From Budorcas taxicolor (lineage: Eukaryota; Chordata; Mammalia; Artiodactyla; Bovidae), in assembly GCF_023091745.1 (NCBI RefSeq), contig NC_068920.1, positions 145,915,622 to 145,979,621 of the forward strand: a stretch of DNA of 64,000 nucleotides, in the 5' to 3' direction. The notes beneath the pieces were generated by a model. The model did no database searches. It worked only from the letters and a program-made list of their open reading frames with translations, and was not told where the DNA came from. The position numbers and the translations under genes were made by a program. Positions 43,101 through 47,363 of the stretch are shown here, one piece after another. Numbering within the stretch: the stretch's first letter is position 1; each line of letters opens with the position of its first letter.

Positions 43101-43466
43101 CTTCAGTCCACTCTTCTTTCACCCACACGAGGAAGCTAACAGTTAGACCTCGAATCAAACAGATTCACTTGCGTTATTCATTGACATACCATCTCACCTT
43201 AATAGCCAGTTAACCATATTAAAACTTGTGTGTCATGTTTGTGGCCAATATGAGAAAATATGAGGAAGAATATAATTGCATGTACCTTGAAATAAGAAAA
43301 GTAAGACAGTAAATATGCTATATGCATGATTTAAGTGTTAAAAGTATAGTAGTTGGAAGACTGTAGAGTTTGATGTAAATGGAATGCCTTTTCAAAGAAC
43401 TGATCACAATCTCTTAAATTATTTCACTGTATCAACTGACTTTATTTTCCTTTTCTTTCCAGCTAA
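1136..43466 (+). CDS. ROCK2: ROCK2, Rho-associated coiled-coil kinase 2 (C-terminal 968 residues, spliced)
   Basis: Serine/threonine kinase effector of RhoA that phosphorylates myosin light chain, MYPT1 and LIMK at the cytoskeleton and membrane. Twenty-four exons (w1-w24) join with compatible phases and GT-AG borders into one open frame ending in TAA at 43464-43466. The product covers human-numbered residues 421-1388: coiled coil (to about 1020), Rho-binding region with KTQAVNKLAEIMNRK (about 1030-1045), granzyme B site IGLD at 1131, and a PH domain (from 1150) split by a C1 zinc finger (about 1260-1315). It ends in APNKPS, which separates ROCK2 from ROCK1 (ends SGKTS). Kinase exons lie upstream of the window. 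The exact match in length to human ROCK2 (1388) supports every border chosen. Two further in-frame exons look alternative and are listed separately. Confidence 0.97.
1197..1898 (+). other. ROCK2: ROCK2 intron before the microexon
   Basis: An A-rich tract (about 1300-1380) and ordinary A+T-rich intron. It ends in a long T-rich tract and taaatag just before the 12-nt exon. Confidence 0.8.
1899..1910 (+). CDS. ROCK2: ROCK2 12-nt microexon w2 (ESQE)
   Basis: The 12 bases gagagtcaagag lie between a T-rich acceptor (ttttaaatag) and a strong donor (gtatgttg). They encode Glu-Ser-Gln-Glu, phase 0 to phase 0. Human ROCK2 has RKNE-ESQE-IQKK at this point, while w1 ends in RKNE and w3 begins IQKK, so this exon supplies exactly the four missing residues. 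It is too short for ORF-based gene finders. Confidence 0.9.
2365..2540 (+). repeat. MIR-like SINE remnant
   Basis: The stretch resembles the MIR core (ctggctgtcttggcccagttg, then cacctttttaggatttctg) and ends in a motif like agtgcatagcattatacc. Old and diverged. Confidence 0.45.
2773..2791. repeat. (TG)n microsatellite
   Basis: A short run of TG dinucleotides in the intron, just before the BovB fragment. Confidence 0.85.
2815..4620 (-). mobile_element. BovB LINE fragment, 3' 1.8 kb, antisense
   Basis: Read on the minus strand this gives BovB reverse-transcriptase remnants: a diverged piece beginning KAFLSDQCKQ, then ILQARLEQYMNHELPDVQAG, then the 3' part containing GSKITADGDCSYEIKR, and it ends in the tail whose plus-strand form is cagtcgcatagtcatgtcc. 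Frames are broken by several indels and stops. It lies antisense in a ROCK2 intron and is non-functional. Confidence 0.9.
4625..5420 (-). mobile_element. L1 3'-end fragment, antisense
   Basis: Contains the familiar reverse complement of the mammalian L1 3' region: ttcatccatgttgcaaa, atggctgagtggttccc, a (TA)n run, then attcatccatttatcttcca and gtttctatatcttggg. It abuts the BovB piece. Family assignment within L1 needs alignment. Confidence 0.75.
5902..5981 (+). CDS. ROCK2: ROCK2 exon w3
   Basis: Acceptor ttttctgacag, donor gtatgt. Encodes IQKKLYTLEEHLSTEIQAK and onward to EQKC plus two bases of the next codon (residues 445-471), the start of the coiled coil with heptad spacing. Confidence 0.95.
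6141..6189 (+). CDS. ROCK2: ROCK2 exon w4
   Basis: Acceptor aattcttcag, donor gtaaag. Encodes SVNTRLEKVAKELEEE after the split Arg codon; ends at residue 487 in phase 0. Coiled coil. Confidence 0.94.
6765..6900 (+). CDS. ROCK2: ROCK2 exon w5
   Basis: Acceptor catttatttcag-type (tattatttcag), donor gtttgt. Encodes ITLRKNVESTLRQLEREKA through KKRNLEND (residues 488-532) and one base of the next codon. Coiled coil. Confidence 0.95.
6995..7086 (+). CDS. ROCK2: ROCK2 exon w6
   Basis: Acceptor tttttatcatag, donor gtaggt. Encodes VNSLKDQLEDLKKRNQNSQ onward to NQLQRQ (to residue 563). Coiled coil. Confidence 0.95.
7307..7553 (+). CDS. ROCK2: ROCK2 exon w7
   Basis: Acceptor gaataacag, donor gtatta. 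Encodes LDETNALLRTESDTAARLRK through HGSEIINDLQ (residues 564-645) plus one base. The longest purely coiled-coil exon here. The open frame runs a little into the intron before a stop, which is read-through and not part of the protein. Confidence 0.96.
7945..8051 (+). CDS. ROCK2: ROCK2 exon w8
   Basis: Acceptor ttgcaattttag, donor gtaaaa. Encodes GRISGLEEDVKNGKILLAKV onward to RFTDLEK (to residue 681), phase 0. Confidence 0.95.
8571..8897 (+). mobile_element. BovB 3'-end fragment, sense
   Basis: Starts at gtggactgcaaggagatcc and encodes the typical BovB C-terminal remnant RRRRGRQRMRWLDGITDSMD. It ends in cgactgagcgactgaactga, the shared BovB/Bov-tA tail. Confidence 0.88.
10062..10547 (-). mobile_element. 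BovB 3'-end fragment, antisense
   Basis: Plus-strand gttcagttcagtcgctcagtc opens the element. Read on the minus strand it gives the 155-residue BovB C-terminal remnant with VFPVVMYGCESWTVKKAEHR and RQRMRWLDGITDSMD. Truncated at its 5' side. Confidence 0.88.
11024..11183 (+). CDS. ROCK2: ROCK2 exon w9
   Basis: Acceptor aatctttaatag, donor gtatgc. Encodes EKNNMEIDMTYQLKVIQQSL through EEAKSEAMK (residues 682-734) plus one base. Coiled coil. Confidence 0.95.
11285..11352. repeat. TA/TG-rich microsatellite and T-tract
   Basis: Alternating TA and TG repeats followed by about 18 T residues in the intron after exon w9. Confidence 0.8.
12425..12520 (+). repeat. MIR-like SINE remnant
   Basis: Resembles the MIR core (ctatgtgatcttg, then tttcctgtaaaggga). 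Short and diverged. Confidence 0.4.
12957..13117 (+). CDS. ROCK2: ROCK2 exon w10
   Basis: Acceptor tttttgtggcaatag, donor gtaagt. Encodes EMEKKLLEERTLKQKVENLL through LKQKDVLNED (to residue 788), phase 0. Coiled coil. Confidence 0.95.
13475..13659 (+). CDS. ROCK2: ROCK2 exon w11
   Basis: Acceptor ctgttttttag, donor gtaagt (exon ends cgaaa). Encodes VRNLTLKIEQETQKRCLTQN through MSLEKQNAELR (residues 789-849) plus two bases of the next codon. Coiled coil. Confidence 0.95.
14106..14224 (+). mobile_element. Bov-tA/Bov-A2 SINE fragment
   Basis: Contains gtaggaaatggcaaccca, ttcttgcctggagaattcta and cagacacgactgagcaac, the BovB-derived body and tail of the ruminant SINE. The tRNA-like head is missing. 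Confidence 0.85.
15598..15712 (-). mobile_element. CHR-type tRNA-Glu SINE, antisense
   Basis: Contains tgtgggatcttagtttcccg, aatagaacccatgcccc and actgaactgccagggaagtcc, typical of artiodactyl CHR/SINE2 elements read in reverse. Confidence 0.75.
16020..16946 (+). pseudogene. BovB endonuclease domain remnant
   Basis: Translated pieces include MNINILGISKLKWTGIGEF, QAYAPTSNTEEAE, GDWNAKVGSQ, YTWTSTDGQHR and CGSDHEFLIVKC, the motif order of an AP-type endonuclease (N-D-H core). The consensus BovB has GDF where this copy has GDW, from memory. Frameshifts and stops make it a pseudogene; the downstream border is the SINE insertion. Confidence 0.82.
16981..17187 (-). mobile_element. Bov-tA SINE inserted in BovB, with 13-bp target duplication
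   Basis: SINE body tgaagtcgctcaatcgtgtcc to gcctccagggaagtc in reverse orientation. It is bounded by identical 13-bp copies of gaaaagaagggaa at 16968-16980 and 17188-17200, a direct signature of L1/BovB-type target-primed insertion. It splits the BovB copy between endonuclease and reverse transcriptase. Confidence 0.93.
17646..18533 (+). pseudogene. BovB reverse transcriptase, 295-codon open remnant
   Basis: Contains the RT core in order: FIPIPKKG, FRKGRGTRDQIANICWI, FCFVDYAKAFDCVDHNKLW, GVRQGCILSPCLFNFY and LRYADDTTLMAES. The YADD active-site motif is intact. The upstream frame is broken (stop at about 17490) and the C-terminal part is shifted after 18533, so it lacks the linked endonuclease and full C-terminus. 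It lies in sense orientation inside a ROCK2 intron. Confidence 0.88.
19460..19664 (-). mobile_element. Bov-tA SINE, antisense
   Basis: Runs from gctaagtcgtgtccaactc through gggatcttcccaagccaggg to actgagccaccag. Confidence 0.88.
20238..20307 (+). CDS. ROCK2: ROCK2 exon w12
   Basis: Acceptor tgtctccacag, donor gtaagt. Encodes (K)ERQDADGQMKELQDQL through AEQYFS (to residue 873), phase 0. The QLEAEQYFSTLYKTQV stretch across w12-w13 is shared by ROCK1 and ROCK2. Confidence 0.95.
20308..21011 (+). other. ROCK2: ROCK2 intron
   Basis: Short A+T-rich intron. I see nothing in it beyond splice signals. Confidence 0.7.
21012..21115 (+). CDS. ROCK2: ROCK2 exon w13
   Basis: Acceptor tttgctatttag, donor gtaagg. 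Encodes TLYKTQVRELKEECEEKTKL to LQDE (residues 874-907) plus two bases. Coiled coil. Confidence 0.95.
21178..21383 (-). mobile_element. Bov-tA SINE, antisense
   Basis: Runs from gtgtgttagtcacttagtcat to tgaaccactggggaactcc. It lies about 60 bases after exon w13 and immediately before a BovB fragment. Confidence 0.87.
21412..23033 (+). mobile_element. BovB LINE fragment, 3' 1.6 kb, sense
   Basis: Starts within the RT region (agaagaggtggcaagaatac) and continues to the tail gagtgactgaactgagctg. Translated pieces include AGFRKGRGTRDQIAN and LKYADDTTLMAESEEELKS. Frames are broken at several points (for example about 21955, 22065 and 22435). Non-functional. Confidence 0.92.
23106..23292 (+). CDS. 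ROCK2: ROCK2 exon w14
   Basis: Acceptor cttaaatatag, donor gtaagt. Encodes (R)DSLAAQLEITLTKADSEQ through LTEKDATIAS (to residue 970), phase 0. Starts about 70 bases after the BovB tail. Coiled coil. Confidence 0.95.
23962..24150 (-). mobile_element. Bov-tA SINE, antisense
   Basis: Contains gtgaagtcgctcagtcgtgtc, ccatgggattttccaggcaa and gggatcgaacccagctc; the end near 24150 is degraded. Confidence 0.88.
24560..24836 (-). mobile_element. Two Bov-tA units in tandem, antisense
   Basis: A first unit opening with ctgctgctgctgttgctaaa is followed at about 24700 by a second one (agtgaaaagtgaaagtgaag, then actcagttgtgtacgactc). This dimeric arrangement is typical of Bov-tA2/tA3. Confidence 0.85.
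25713..25806 (+). CDS. ROCK2: ROCK2 exon w15
   Basis: Acceptor ttcatttcttag, donor gtatgt. Encodes LEETNRTLTSDVANLANEKE to LKEAQE (residues 971-1001) plus one base. Confidence 0.95.
25902..25996 (+). CDS. ROCK2: ROCK2 exon w16 (Rho-binding region)
   Basis: Acceptor ttctgttttag, donor gtgtgt (weaker than its neighbours). Encodes QLSRLKDEEISAAAIKAQFE to RTLKTQ (to residue 1033), within the Rho-binding region of the coiled coil. Confidence 0.95.
25997..27049 (+). other. ROCK2: ROCK2 intron
   Basis: Holds an antisense BovB tip (26502-26818). The rest is unremarkable intron. Confidence 0.8.
26502..26818 (-). mobile_element. BovB 3'-end fragment, antisense
   Basis: From gttcagttcagtccagtggc to ttcagaatggactggttg. 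The minus strand reads GGRRRRGQQKMRWLDGITD. Confidence 0.87.
27050..27229 (+). CDS. ROCK2: ROCK2 exon w17 (Rho-binding helix)
   Basis: Acceptor tatgtttttaag, donor gtaaga. A 180-nt phase 0 exon encoding AVNKLAEIMNRKEPVKRGND to QKELNEMQA (residues 1034-1093). AVNKLAEIMNRK is the helix that contacts active RhoA; it is shared with ROCK1, whose following residues differ (DFKID). Confidence 0.96.
27329..27671. mobile_element. Tigger/MER2-like DNA transposon, non-autonomous
   Basis: Terminal inverted repeats are visible: gtagtctccccttatg near the left end and ggataaggagagactgcc near the right end. Internal gttccaggatccccagtgaa and tgcctgaagcc resemble the MER/Tigger MITE family. No transposase. 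Confidence 0.65.
27745..27913 (+). CDS. ROCK2: ROCK2 exon w18
   Basis: Acceptor caatttcttgtag, donor gtatag. Encodes QIAEESQIRIELQMTLDSKD to DTEADDGFP (residues 1094-1149) plus one base. It includes IGLD, whose Asp counts to 1131, the reported granzyme B cleavage site of ROCK2 that removes the inhibitory C-terminus. The linker to the PH domain ends here, where the cassette exon would insert. Confidence 0.95.
28245..28421 (+). CDS. ROCK2: ROCK2 alternative cassette exon (59 residues, ROCK2m-type)
   Basis: A 177-nt exon, phase 1 to phase 1, with acceptor ggtgtgtag and weak donor ggtgac. Inserted between w18 and w19 it adds 59 residues without a frame change: VHITQSHTMESMSFTYQR, then a Ser-rich part, then the acidic stretch LLDSDSDSEEESVPYL. 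The position, immediately before the PH domain, fits the published muscle splice form ROCK2m (an insertion of nearly this size; exact human sequence not recalled). DSDSDSEEE is a casein kinase 2-type site. Canonical ROCK2 lacks it. A UGCAUG (RBFOX) motif lies 143 nt downstream. Confidence 0.8.
28564..28569 (+). promoter_or_regulatory. UGCAUG RBFOX-type splicing motif
   Basis: A TGCATG lies 143 nt downstream of the cassette donor. Downstream UGCAUG generally favours exon inclusion in muscle and neurons. A single hexamer could occur by chance. Confidence 0.45.
28830..29046 (-). mobile_element. Bov-tA SINE, antisense
   Basis: From tgtgaaagtgataagtgtta through gggatcttccccactgagc to tctgagccaccaggaag. 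Somewhat diverged. Confidence 0.85.
29560..29650 (+). repeat. MIR-like SINE remnant
   Basis: Resembles the MIR 3' part: gtaaggtgtctagcacaata, then aagtaggtgatagcta. Confidence 0.45.
30315..30385 (+). CDS. ROCK2: ROCK2 exon w19 (PH domain start)
   Basis: Acceptor gtgcttatag, donor gtaatt. The split codon gives Glu1150, then SRLEGWLSLPVRNNTKKFGW to VKK (to residue 1173), the first strands of the PH domain. ROCK1 differs here (IEGWLSVPNRGNIKRYGW). Confidence 0.95.
30386..31450 (+). other. ROCK2: ROCK2 intron with MLT1 LTR
   Basis: A 1.1-kb intron; about a third is an MLT1-like LTR (30812-31163). Confidence 0.75.
30812..31163 (+). mobile_element. MLT1/MaLR solo LTR (old)
   Basis: Begins gggctgctataacaaaatac and contains aaagatttatttctcacgg, ggaggctgtaagtccaagat and a near-terminal accattcaaaccatagca, the pattern of mammalian MLT1 LTRs. 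No internal viral genes are present. Confidence 0.75.
31451..31539 (+). CDS. ROCK2: ROCK2 exon w20
   Basis: Acceptor ctttttaatag, donor gtaagt. Encodes YVIVSSKKILFYDSEQDKEQ to MVLDI plus two bases (residues 1174-1202). PH domain strands. Confidence 0.96.
31566..31707 (-). mobile_element. BovB/Bov-tA tail fragment, antisense
   Basis: gttgttcagtcgctaagtcat, then tggactgcagcacactaagc and tgatgccatccaaccat. Starts 27 bases after exon w20's donor. Confidence 0.82.
32024..32118 (-). mobile_element. BovB tail fragment, antisense
   Basis: Contains gttcagttgctcagtcatgtc and gcagcacaccaggcttccc. About 95 bases. Confidence 0.8.
32210..32288 (+). CDS. ROCK2: ROCK2 exon w21
   Basis: Acceptor atcttttatag, donor gtaaat. 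The split codon gives Asp, then KLFHVRPVTQTDVYRADAKE to IFQ (to residue 1229). PH domain. Confidence 0.96.
32289..33515 (+). other. ROCK2: ROCK2 intron
   Basis: Includes a LINE-like stretch at about 32586-32790. The remainder is A+T-rich intron without recognised features. Confidence 0.7.
32586..32790. mobile_element. L1-like LINE remnant
   Basis: Sequence of the type ttttaattggagaataatta, tttctgccatacatcaacaa, gtatacatatgtcccctccc is common in ruminant L1 3' regions. Family not certain. Confidence 0.5.
33516..33777 (+). CDS. ROCK2: ROCK2 exon w22 (C1 zinc finger)
   Basis: Acceptor tggtgtttgtag, donor gtaaat. Encodes ILYANEGESKKEQEFPVEPV, then the C1 domain (about 1260-1315). His and Cys zinc ligands are visible in HKGHEFIPTLYHF, NCEACMKPLW, CRRCHIKCHKDH and IAPC. 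This atypical C1 interrupts the PH domain, a ROCK hallmark. Residues 1230-1316. Confidence 0.97.
33862..34075 (+). CDS. ROCK2: ROCK2 exon w23
   Basis: Acceptor atttcttttag, donor gtagta. Encodes VYYDISSAKNLLLLANSTEE, the last PH helix (QQKWVSRLVKKIPKK), and the tail to RRPSRQLAPNKP plus two bases (AG). The frame closes with the next exon. Reading on into the intron gives R and a stop, which is not the normal end. Confidence 0.97.
35033..36900 (-). mobile_element. BovB LINE fragment, 3' 1.9 kb, antisense
   Basis: Plus-strand agtcagtccactcagtcgctc opens it. Minus-strand reading gives KERYTYLNAEFQRIARRDKK, then MDHNKLWKILKEM and SEEELKSLLMKVKEESEKVG. Broken by indels; the YADD region is damaged at about 35800-35810. 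Confidence 0.92.
38453..38549 (-). mobile_element. BovB tail fragment, antisense
   Basis: gttcagttcagtcgctcagtt, then cagcacgccaggcctccctg, ending near ccaactcccggagt. Only about 97 bases. Confidence 0.85.
38905..39075 (+). repeat. MIR-like SINE remnant, reverse type
   Basis: Contains ttttacagatgaggaaacta and gtaacacagctcacgagcag, the reverse complement-type MIR core. Confidence 0.6.
40588..40785 (+). mobile_element. Bov-tA SINE with tRNA-like head, sense
   Basis: Full unit: gggcctccctggtggctcag, agacctgggttcgatccctg (B-box-like), then the BovB-derived tail catgggtcgcaaacagtc. tRNA-Glu-related, not a functional tRNA. Confidence 0.9.
41164..41353. mobile_element. MER5A-like hAT MITE
   Basis: Left end cagtgattctcaaagtcaac and right end actaaagtttaagaacca are inverted-repeat ends of the MER5A type; the middle has aatctcttgagatgaagcc. 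About 190 bases, as expected. Confidence 0.65.
42107..42208 (+). CDS. ROCK2: Candidate ROCK2 alternative terminal exon (acidic tail)
   Basis: The acceptor acctcctattgcag is followed by a segment in frame with w23 (split codon AG+A). It would replace the final Ser by 29 residues (RLLDLAFKDWDWSFDDV, then an Asp run and VFDF) with a stop at 42192-42194. A possible donor (ggg|gtaaat) sits 14 nt after the stop, so a transcript continuing to w24 would not be expected to be degraded by NMD. Openness of 29 codons alone is weak evidence; the coherent acidic, aromatic composition and the good acceptor are the reasons to list it. It could be chance with a GAT-rich stretch. Confidence 0.42.
43463..43466 (+). 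CDS. ROCK2: ROCK2 exon w24, coding part (final Ser and stop)
   Basis: Acceptor ccttttctttccag, then c-taa. With AG from w23 the split codon gives Ser and the stop follows at once: C-terminus APNKPS as in human. The rest of this exon is 3' UTR. Confidence 0.93.
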
Positions 43467-43837
43467 CTGCCTTCTGTGAATGCAGTCATCATTCAAGGTG
43501 ATCATATTCTTCCAGTTGAAACAAGACTGAAATATGATGGCCCGAAATTTATTAAAAAGTTATATTTTCCTGAGAGACTAATACACATATATATTCCCTC
43601 TATTCCTGCAATATAAATTCTAAATCTTGGATAGGTTTTCTGGGCTCCTTTGGAGCAACAAGTTGAACCAACAGTGATTGGTTAATAGAATAAGAATATC
43701 ATGTGCAACTCTTCCAGACTTGTTCCGTAAAGCTCTCCTAGCATCACTCACACTACATTGCATAAAGAATTTAGAAGAGTTACAGAAATCATCTTTGCAG
43801 CTTCAACAGAGAGATTTCACCAGCACATTTGCCAGAA

Positions 43838-43845
43838 GAATCTGG
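43838..43845 (+). promoter_or_regulatory. Predicted miR-138 8-mer site in ROCK2 3' UTR
   Basis: CACCAGCA is the perfect 8-mer complement of the miR-138-5p seed. ROCK2 is a reported miR-138 target, from memory. It lies about 370 nt after the stop codon. Confidence 0.5.
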
Positions 43846-43904
43846 GAATGAATGGATTCCACTACAGTGATAGAGACTGCATCTTTAAGAAGTGACCATT
43901 GTAT

Positions 43905-43926
43905 TGTGTGTGTGAAAACACACACA
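43905..43926 (+). other. UG/CA hairpin in ROCK2 3' UTR
   Basis: tgtgtgtgtg, a four-base aaaa loop, then cacacaca forms an 8-bp perfect stem, extendable by G-U pairs. A second CA run follows at about 43930-43948. UG repeats bind CELF and TDP-43 type proteins. Confidence 0.6.
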
Positions 43927-43950
43927 TGCATACATACACACACACACATA

Positions 43951-43958
43951 GTACTGTA
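43951..43958 (+). promoter_or_regulatory. Predicted miR-101 8-mer site in ROCK2 3' UTR
   Basis: GTACTGTA is the 8-mer complement of the miR-101-3p seed. Twenty-five nt after the UG/CA hairpin. Confidence 0.42.
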
Positions 43959-44469
43959 ATACTGCAAGAGGGTTTTTTAACTTCCCACTTTATTTTTTTA
44001 TAAACATTAATCAGATACCATTACTTACTGCAGTTGCAACTATGCACTTGTATAAAGCCATAATGTTGGAGTTTATATCACTCATTGTGTGTACCTGCTG
44101 GAAGCTGCATGTTCATGTTTAAGCAATTATTGTAACAAGAAATTTGAAGTTAATTATATCAGTTTCTTAATGCTTCGTAATAGGCAACTTTACCCATTTT
44201 GAATGCCTTAATTTAATTTTTTTTCAAGATATCCACCCTTTCCTGTATTTAAAACAAAAAGTATTTACCAGCTCTTAGGATGCAAATTTGCTTTGCAGAA
44301 GAAAATTAGTGCACTATTTTTACACATAGTAGCTATCATTGTCGGCCTATTTTGATTGTATAACAGAATTTTGTTTTAAGTATTGGTGATAGAAACAGTA
44401 ATGGGTAGTATTGGAACTAATATATCTTTTATGTATATCTATTACTCATCAAACCCCTTTTACAGACCT

Positions 44470-44477
44470 CAGTATTA
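44470..44477 (+). promoter_or_regulatory. Predicted miR-200b/c/429 8-mer site in ROCK2 3' UTR
   Basis: CAGTATTA is the 8-mer complement of the miR-200b/c/429 seed, a family that restrains cytoskeletal and EMT genes. Confidence 0.42.
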
Positions 44478-46787
44478 GTGTGTGACTATGAAACAGTTTC
44501 TTTGCTTTTAATTTGCTGGCTACTCTAGGTGTGTTTTTATTTCTGATAAAGACATTTGTGACTTTTTATATTTTCACACTCAAGATTCAAAAAATTATCT
44601 CAAATACAAAGAAAACTAAGACATACTGTAGATATATTTTAAGTATTTAAGTGTGATCCCGTAAACACATGACTGTGTATGGCAGCATTTCATTATTGTG
44701 GCTGGGAAGCAGTGGCCTCAAAGGCACTTCAATTATTATTTTTTTAAATGCTATTCAAGTTACATACAGTTTATGCAGGACTATTCCTGCTTTATTTCTC
44801 ATTATCCCAGAAAAGTATATGTTTTGTACTGCTACAGTATACATCAGTGGTAAGAATCAAGTAAAGAAAAATTCTGTGGTCTTCTATCATCCTCTCTGTG
44901 TATATACATGTGCACAGTTTGGCATAATACCGAGATACACCATCCAATATTTCTATGAAGGAAGTAGACATTTTTCATTGATTCCATCTGGGGTCAGTGT
45001 TGAGGTGTTTATAAAGAGTTAGATCCCCAATTATAGATACTGTTGTGGAAATTGAAGAGTGGCCTTTGGCTGCTGATGTACTGAAACTGAATCTTGTTAT
45101 TACGTTATCCAGGCTGCACTCTTCCATGCTGTCTGTGCTAAAACTAGATATGCATGCCATTTCCCTTGCAGGTATGTTCTGGTTCGGGGGCACAGCTTTT
45201 TTTTTAAAGTAAGATTAAAAAATGAAAAATATATAAAATTTATATAGAATAAATATTTCCATTCATTAGACTTGTTAAAAGGAGACTGAATTAATATTTT
45301 ATATAGAGATTTTGTTACACTATGGGAGGTTCTATCATATTATTCTGAATTGGAGAGTATATATATATATTTTTAATAAACTTTATTAAGGTGAAATAAT
45401 TTGAAGTTTACACGAGTAATTGAAATATTTGAGTAAAAATGGCAAAAGTTTAAATTTTGAATGCTGTATATATATTAGAGAATATGGAGAATCATGGTGT
45501 GATGCAACTATACAAGGAAAATTAATGTGACGTTTTCTGGGGGGGCAAAGAGATCCTAAGGGGCAAAAAAAAAATCTCTCCATGAAGATTCTTTTTATTA
45601 TATGGTTTGACATAAGGATTTATAAGGTCATTTGTCCAGCCAATGGAAATGTGCTTAATAAAAATTCTGACCTTGGGTAAGAATTTGCTTTATACCCTGT
45701 TGCTGGTTTCATGTACATACATGAGTGCATGCCCCCATCCAAATGTTTTCTTCCCAACACTCATTAAATATGACATTGACTTGGTCTAACAACCTGCTTT
45801 TGTGCCAGCTTCTTTTTCTTGAGGCTCCAAAACCTCCAAGATAAAGTTAAGACCAAAAGTTGCTTGTTTCCTCACACCTGATTTCTCCTAGAGCCACAAA
45901 TACCTCCTTTTGAGAACTAAGAAGTAGTGAATACTGGGATTTTCTTAGCTGCGGTGTTTTTTGCTTTTATACTTTTGTGGGAATACTGAGGCAAAGCAGA
46001 AGGAAAACTGGTGCCAGGGTTACTGCTGAGGATGACTGTCCAGTGCATGTTGAAAAGTATTAAAAAAAAAATGCTATCTAGAAGCAAACTTAACAAAAAA
46101 AAAAAAAAAAAAAACCCTAAGTTTAAAATACTCTGGAGCTAACTAAAGGATAGTATATCAATAAATCTAAAATAAAGGTGAGTTTTTTTTTTAAGATTAA
46201 CCTGTGCTAGAGTTACACCATTCAGGCTGTGAAGGCTCTCCTTTATCCCAGTTTACCTGTAGATACTGTAGGTTGCCAAACCACAATTTGAGAAGCTATG
46301 CTGCTGCTGTTAATCTATTACAGGATTTGGGTGGTAAAATAGAGAAACTGGACGCTATATTACCTTATGGAAACATGCTTTAAATAACATGTTTTAAAAA
46401 CCCAATGAGAGCAAGTCACTTCTGAGTTTCTTGATCTCTGTTGACACTGCTACTGACTCACCTCTCCTCCCCTGGAATAAGACGTCAGTTTCCCTATATT
46501 GTGAAGATACCATAGTTGGTTTGTAAAGCACTTTGAAGAATAAGCACTGTGTGACAGTGCTAGATATTATGTTTGGGGGGCTCTCTCCTTGATTCCCTTC
46601 CCCATAATAGTTTTGTTTGGGGTTGTAATAAGTTATGAATTGCATGGTTTAGATAATCATAAATATTTGATCAGCTGTCCCCTTGAACAAAAATCGTGGC
46701 GCTCCCCCCCCCAGTTTTTTTTAAATTTTGTTGCATCTTTGTAGTATTGTAATTGTATTTTATGCCTGCTTTTTATATTAAAAATTA

Positions 46788-46793
46788 AATAAA
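46788..46793 (+). terminator. ROCK2: ROCK2 distal poly(A) signal
   Basis: AATAAA within ttaaataaaag, with U-rich sequence about 25 nt downstream (cattttcctacttttcctg) and TGTA elements upstream. Expected cleavage near 46810. Confidence 0.65.
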
Positions 46794-47149
46794 AGAAATT
46801 AAGACATAAGCATTTTCCTACTTTTCCTGTGAAATACTCTTGCAACCTTCTAAAATTTACCCCCCAAAATTACCTTCCTTAAAAGATGGGTATAGCAAAG
46901 AAATCTTAATGGAGGGTACACACTTGGGGATCTTCAGCCCTATCACTTAATCTGTGGAGAAATACAAAATCAAGTTTCAACTAGGAGTTTGTATCTAACA
47001 TCAGTATTTTAAGGAACATGCAAACTTGAGAATCTCTTGAGTGTCAAGGATAAGGAAAAGAAGCAGTCTGTTTTGGTAGAATAGTGTGCTGACAAGTGGT
47101 TTTCTAGAAAGAACTTTTTGGTAATCAGTGGGGTCTTTTCTAGGATACT

Positions 47150-47265
47150 TGCTGGCTGTCTGATCTGGGACAGATTATTCAGTATGGACTTCAGTATATT
47201 CATCTGTAAAATGGAGACTGTTTACTTACAGGATTCTTGTGGGATTAATGATGTGTACAGAATAT
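47150..47265 (+). repeat. MIR-like SINE remnant
   Basis: ctggctgtctgatctgggac, then tattcatctgtaaaatggag and gggattaatgatgtgtacag follow the MIR pattern. Confidence 0.6.
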
Positions 47266-47363
47266 CTGGGGTGGCTCTAATGTATGTTCCTTTCACTTCC
47301 AAAGGGGAAAAATGGAGAACTCTCCAGCTACGATACTATATTTTCTCTAAGGAGTTGCTTTCA

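Larger units (their letters stand above)
34076..43462 (+). other. ROCK2: ROCK2 last intron (9.4 kb)
   Basis: Holds an antisense BovB piece (35033-36900), a BovB tip (38453), MIR-like (38905), a Bov-tA (40588), a MER5A-like element (41164) and a candidate alternative terminal exon (42107). Other parts (34080-35030, 36905-38450, 39080-40585, 42210-43460) are A+T-rich with nothing recognised. Confidence 0.8.
43467..46810 (+). other. ROCK2: ROCK2 3' UTR
   Basis: About 3.3 kb of A+T-rich sequence free of ruminant SINE and LINE insertions, in contrast with the introns. Poly(A) signals AATAAA at about 45375, 45656 and 46788; the last is followed by a T-rich stretch and preceded by several TGTA motifs, so it is the likely distal end. 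A 20-A run at about 46091-46112 can cause internal priming. Confidence 0.8.
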
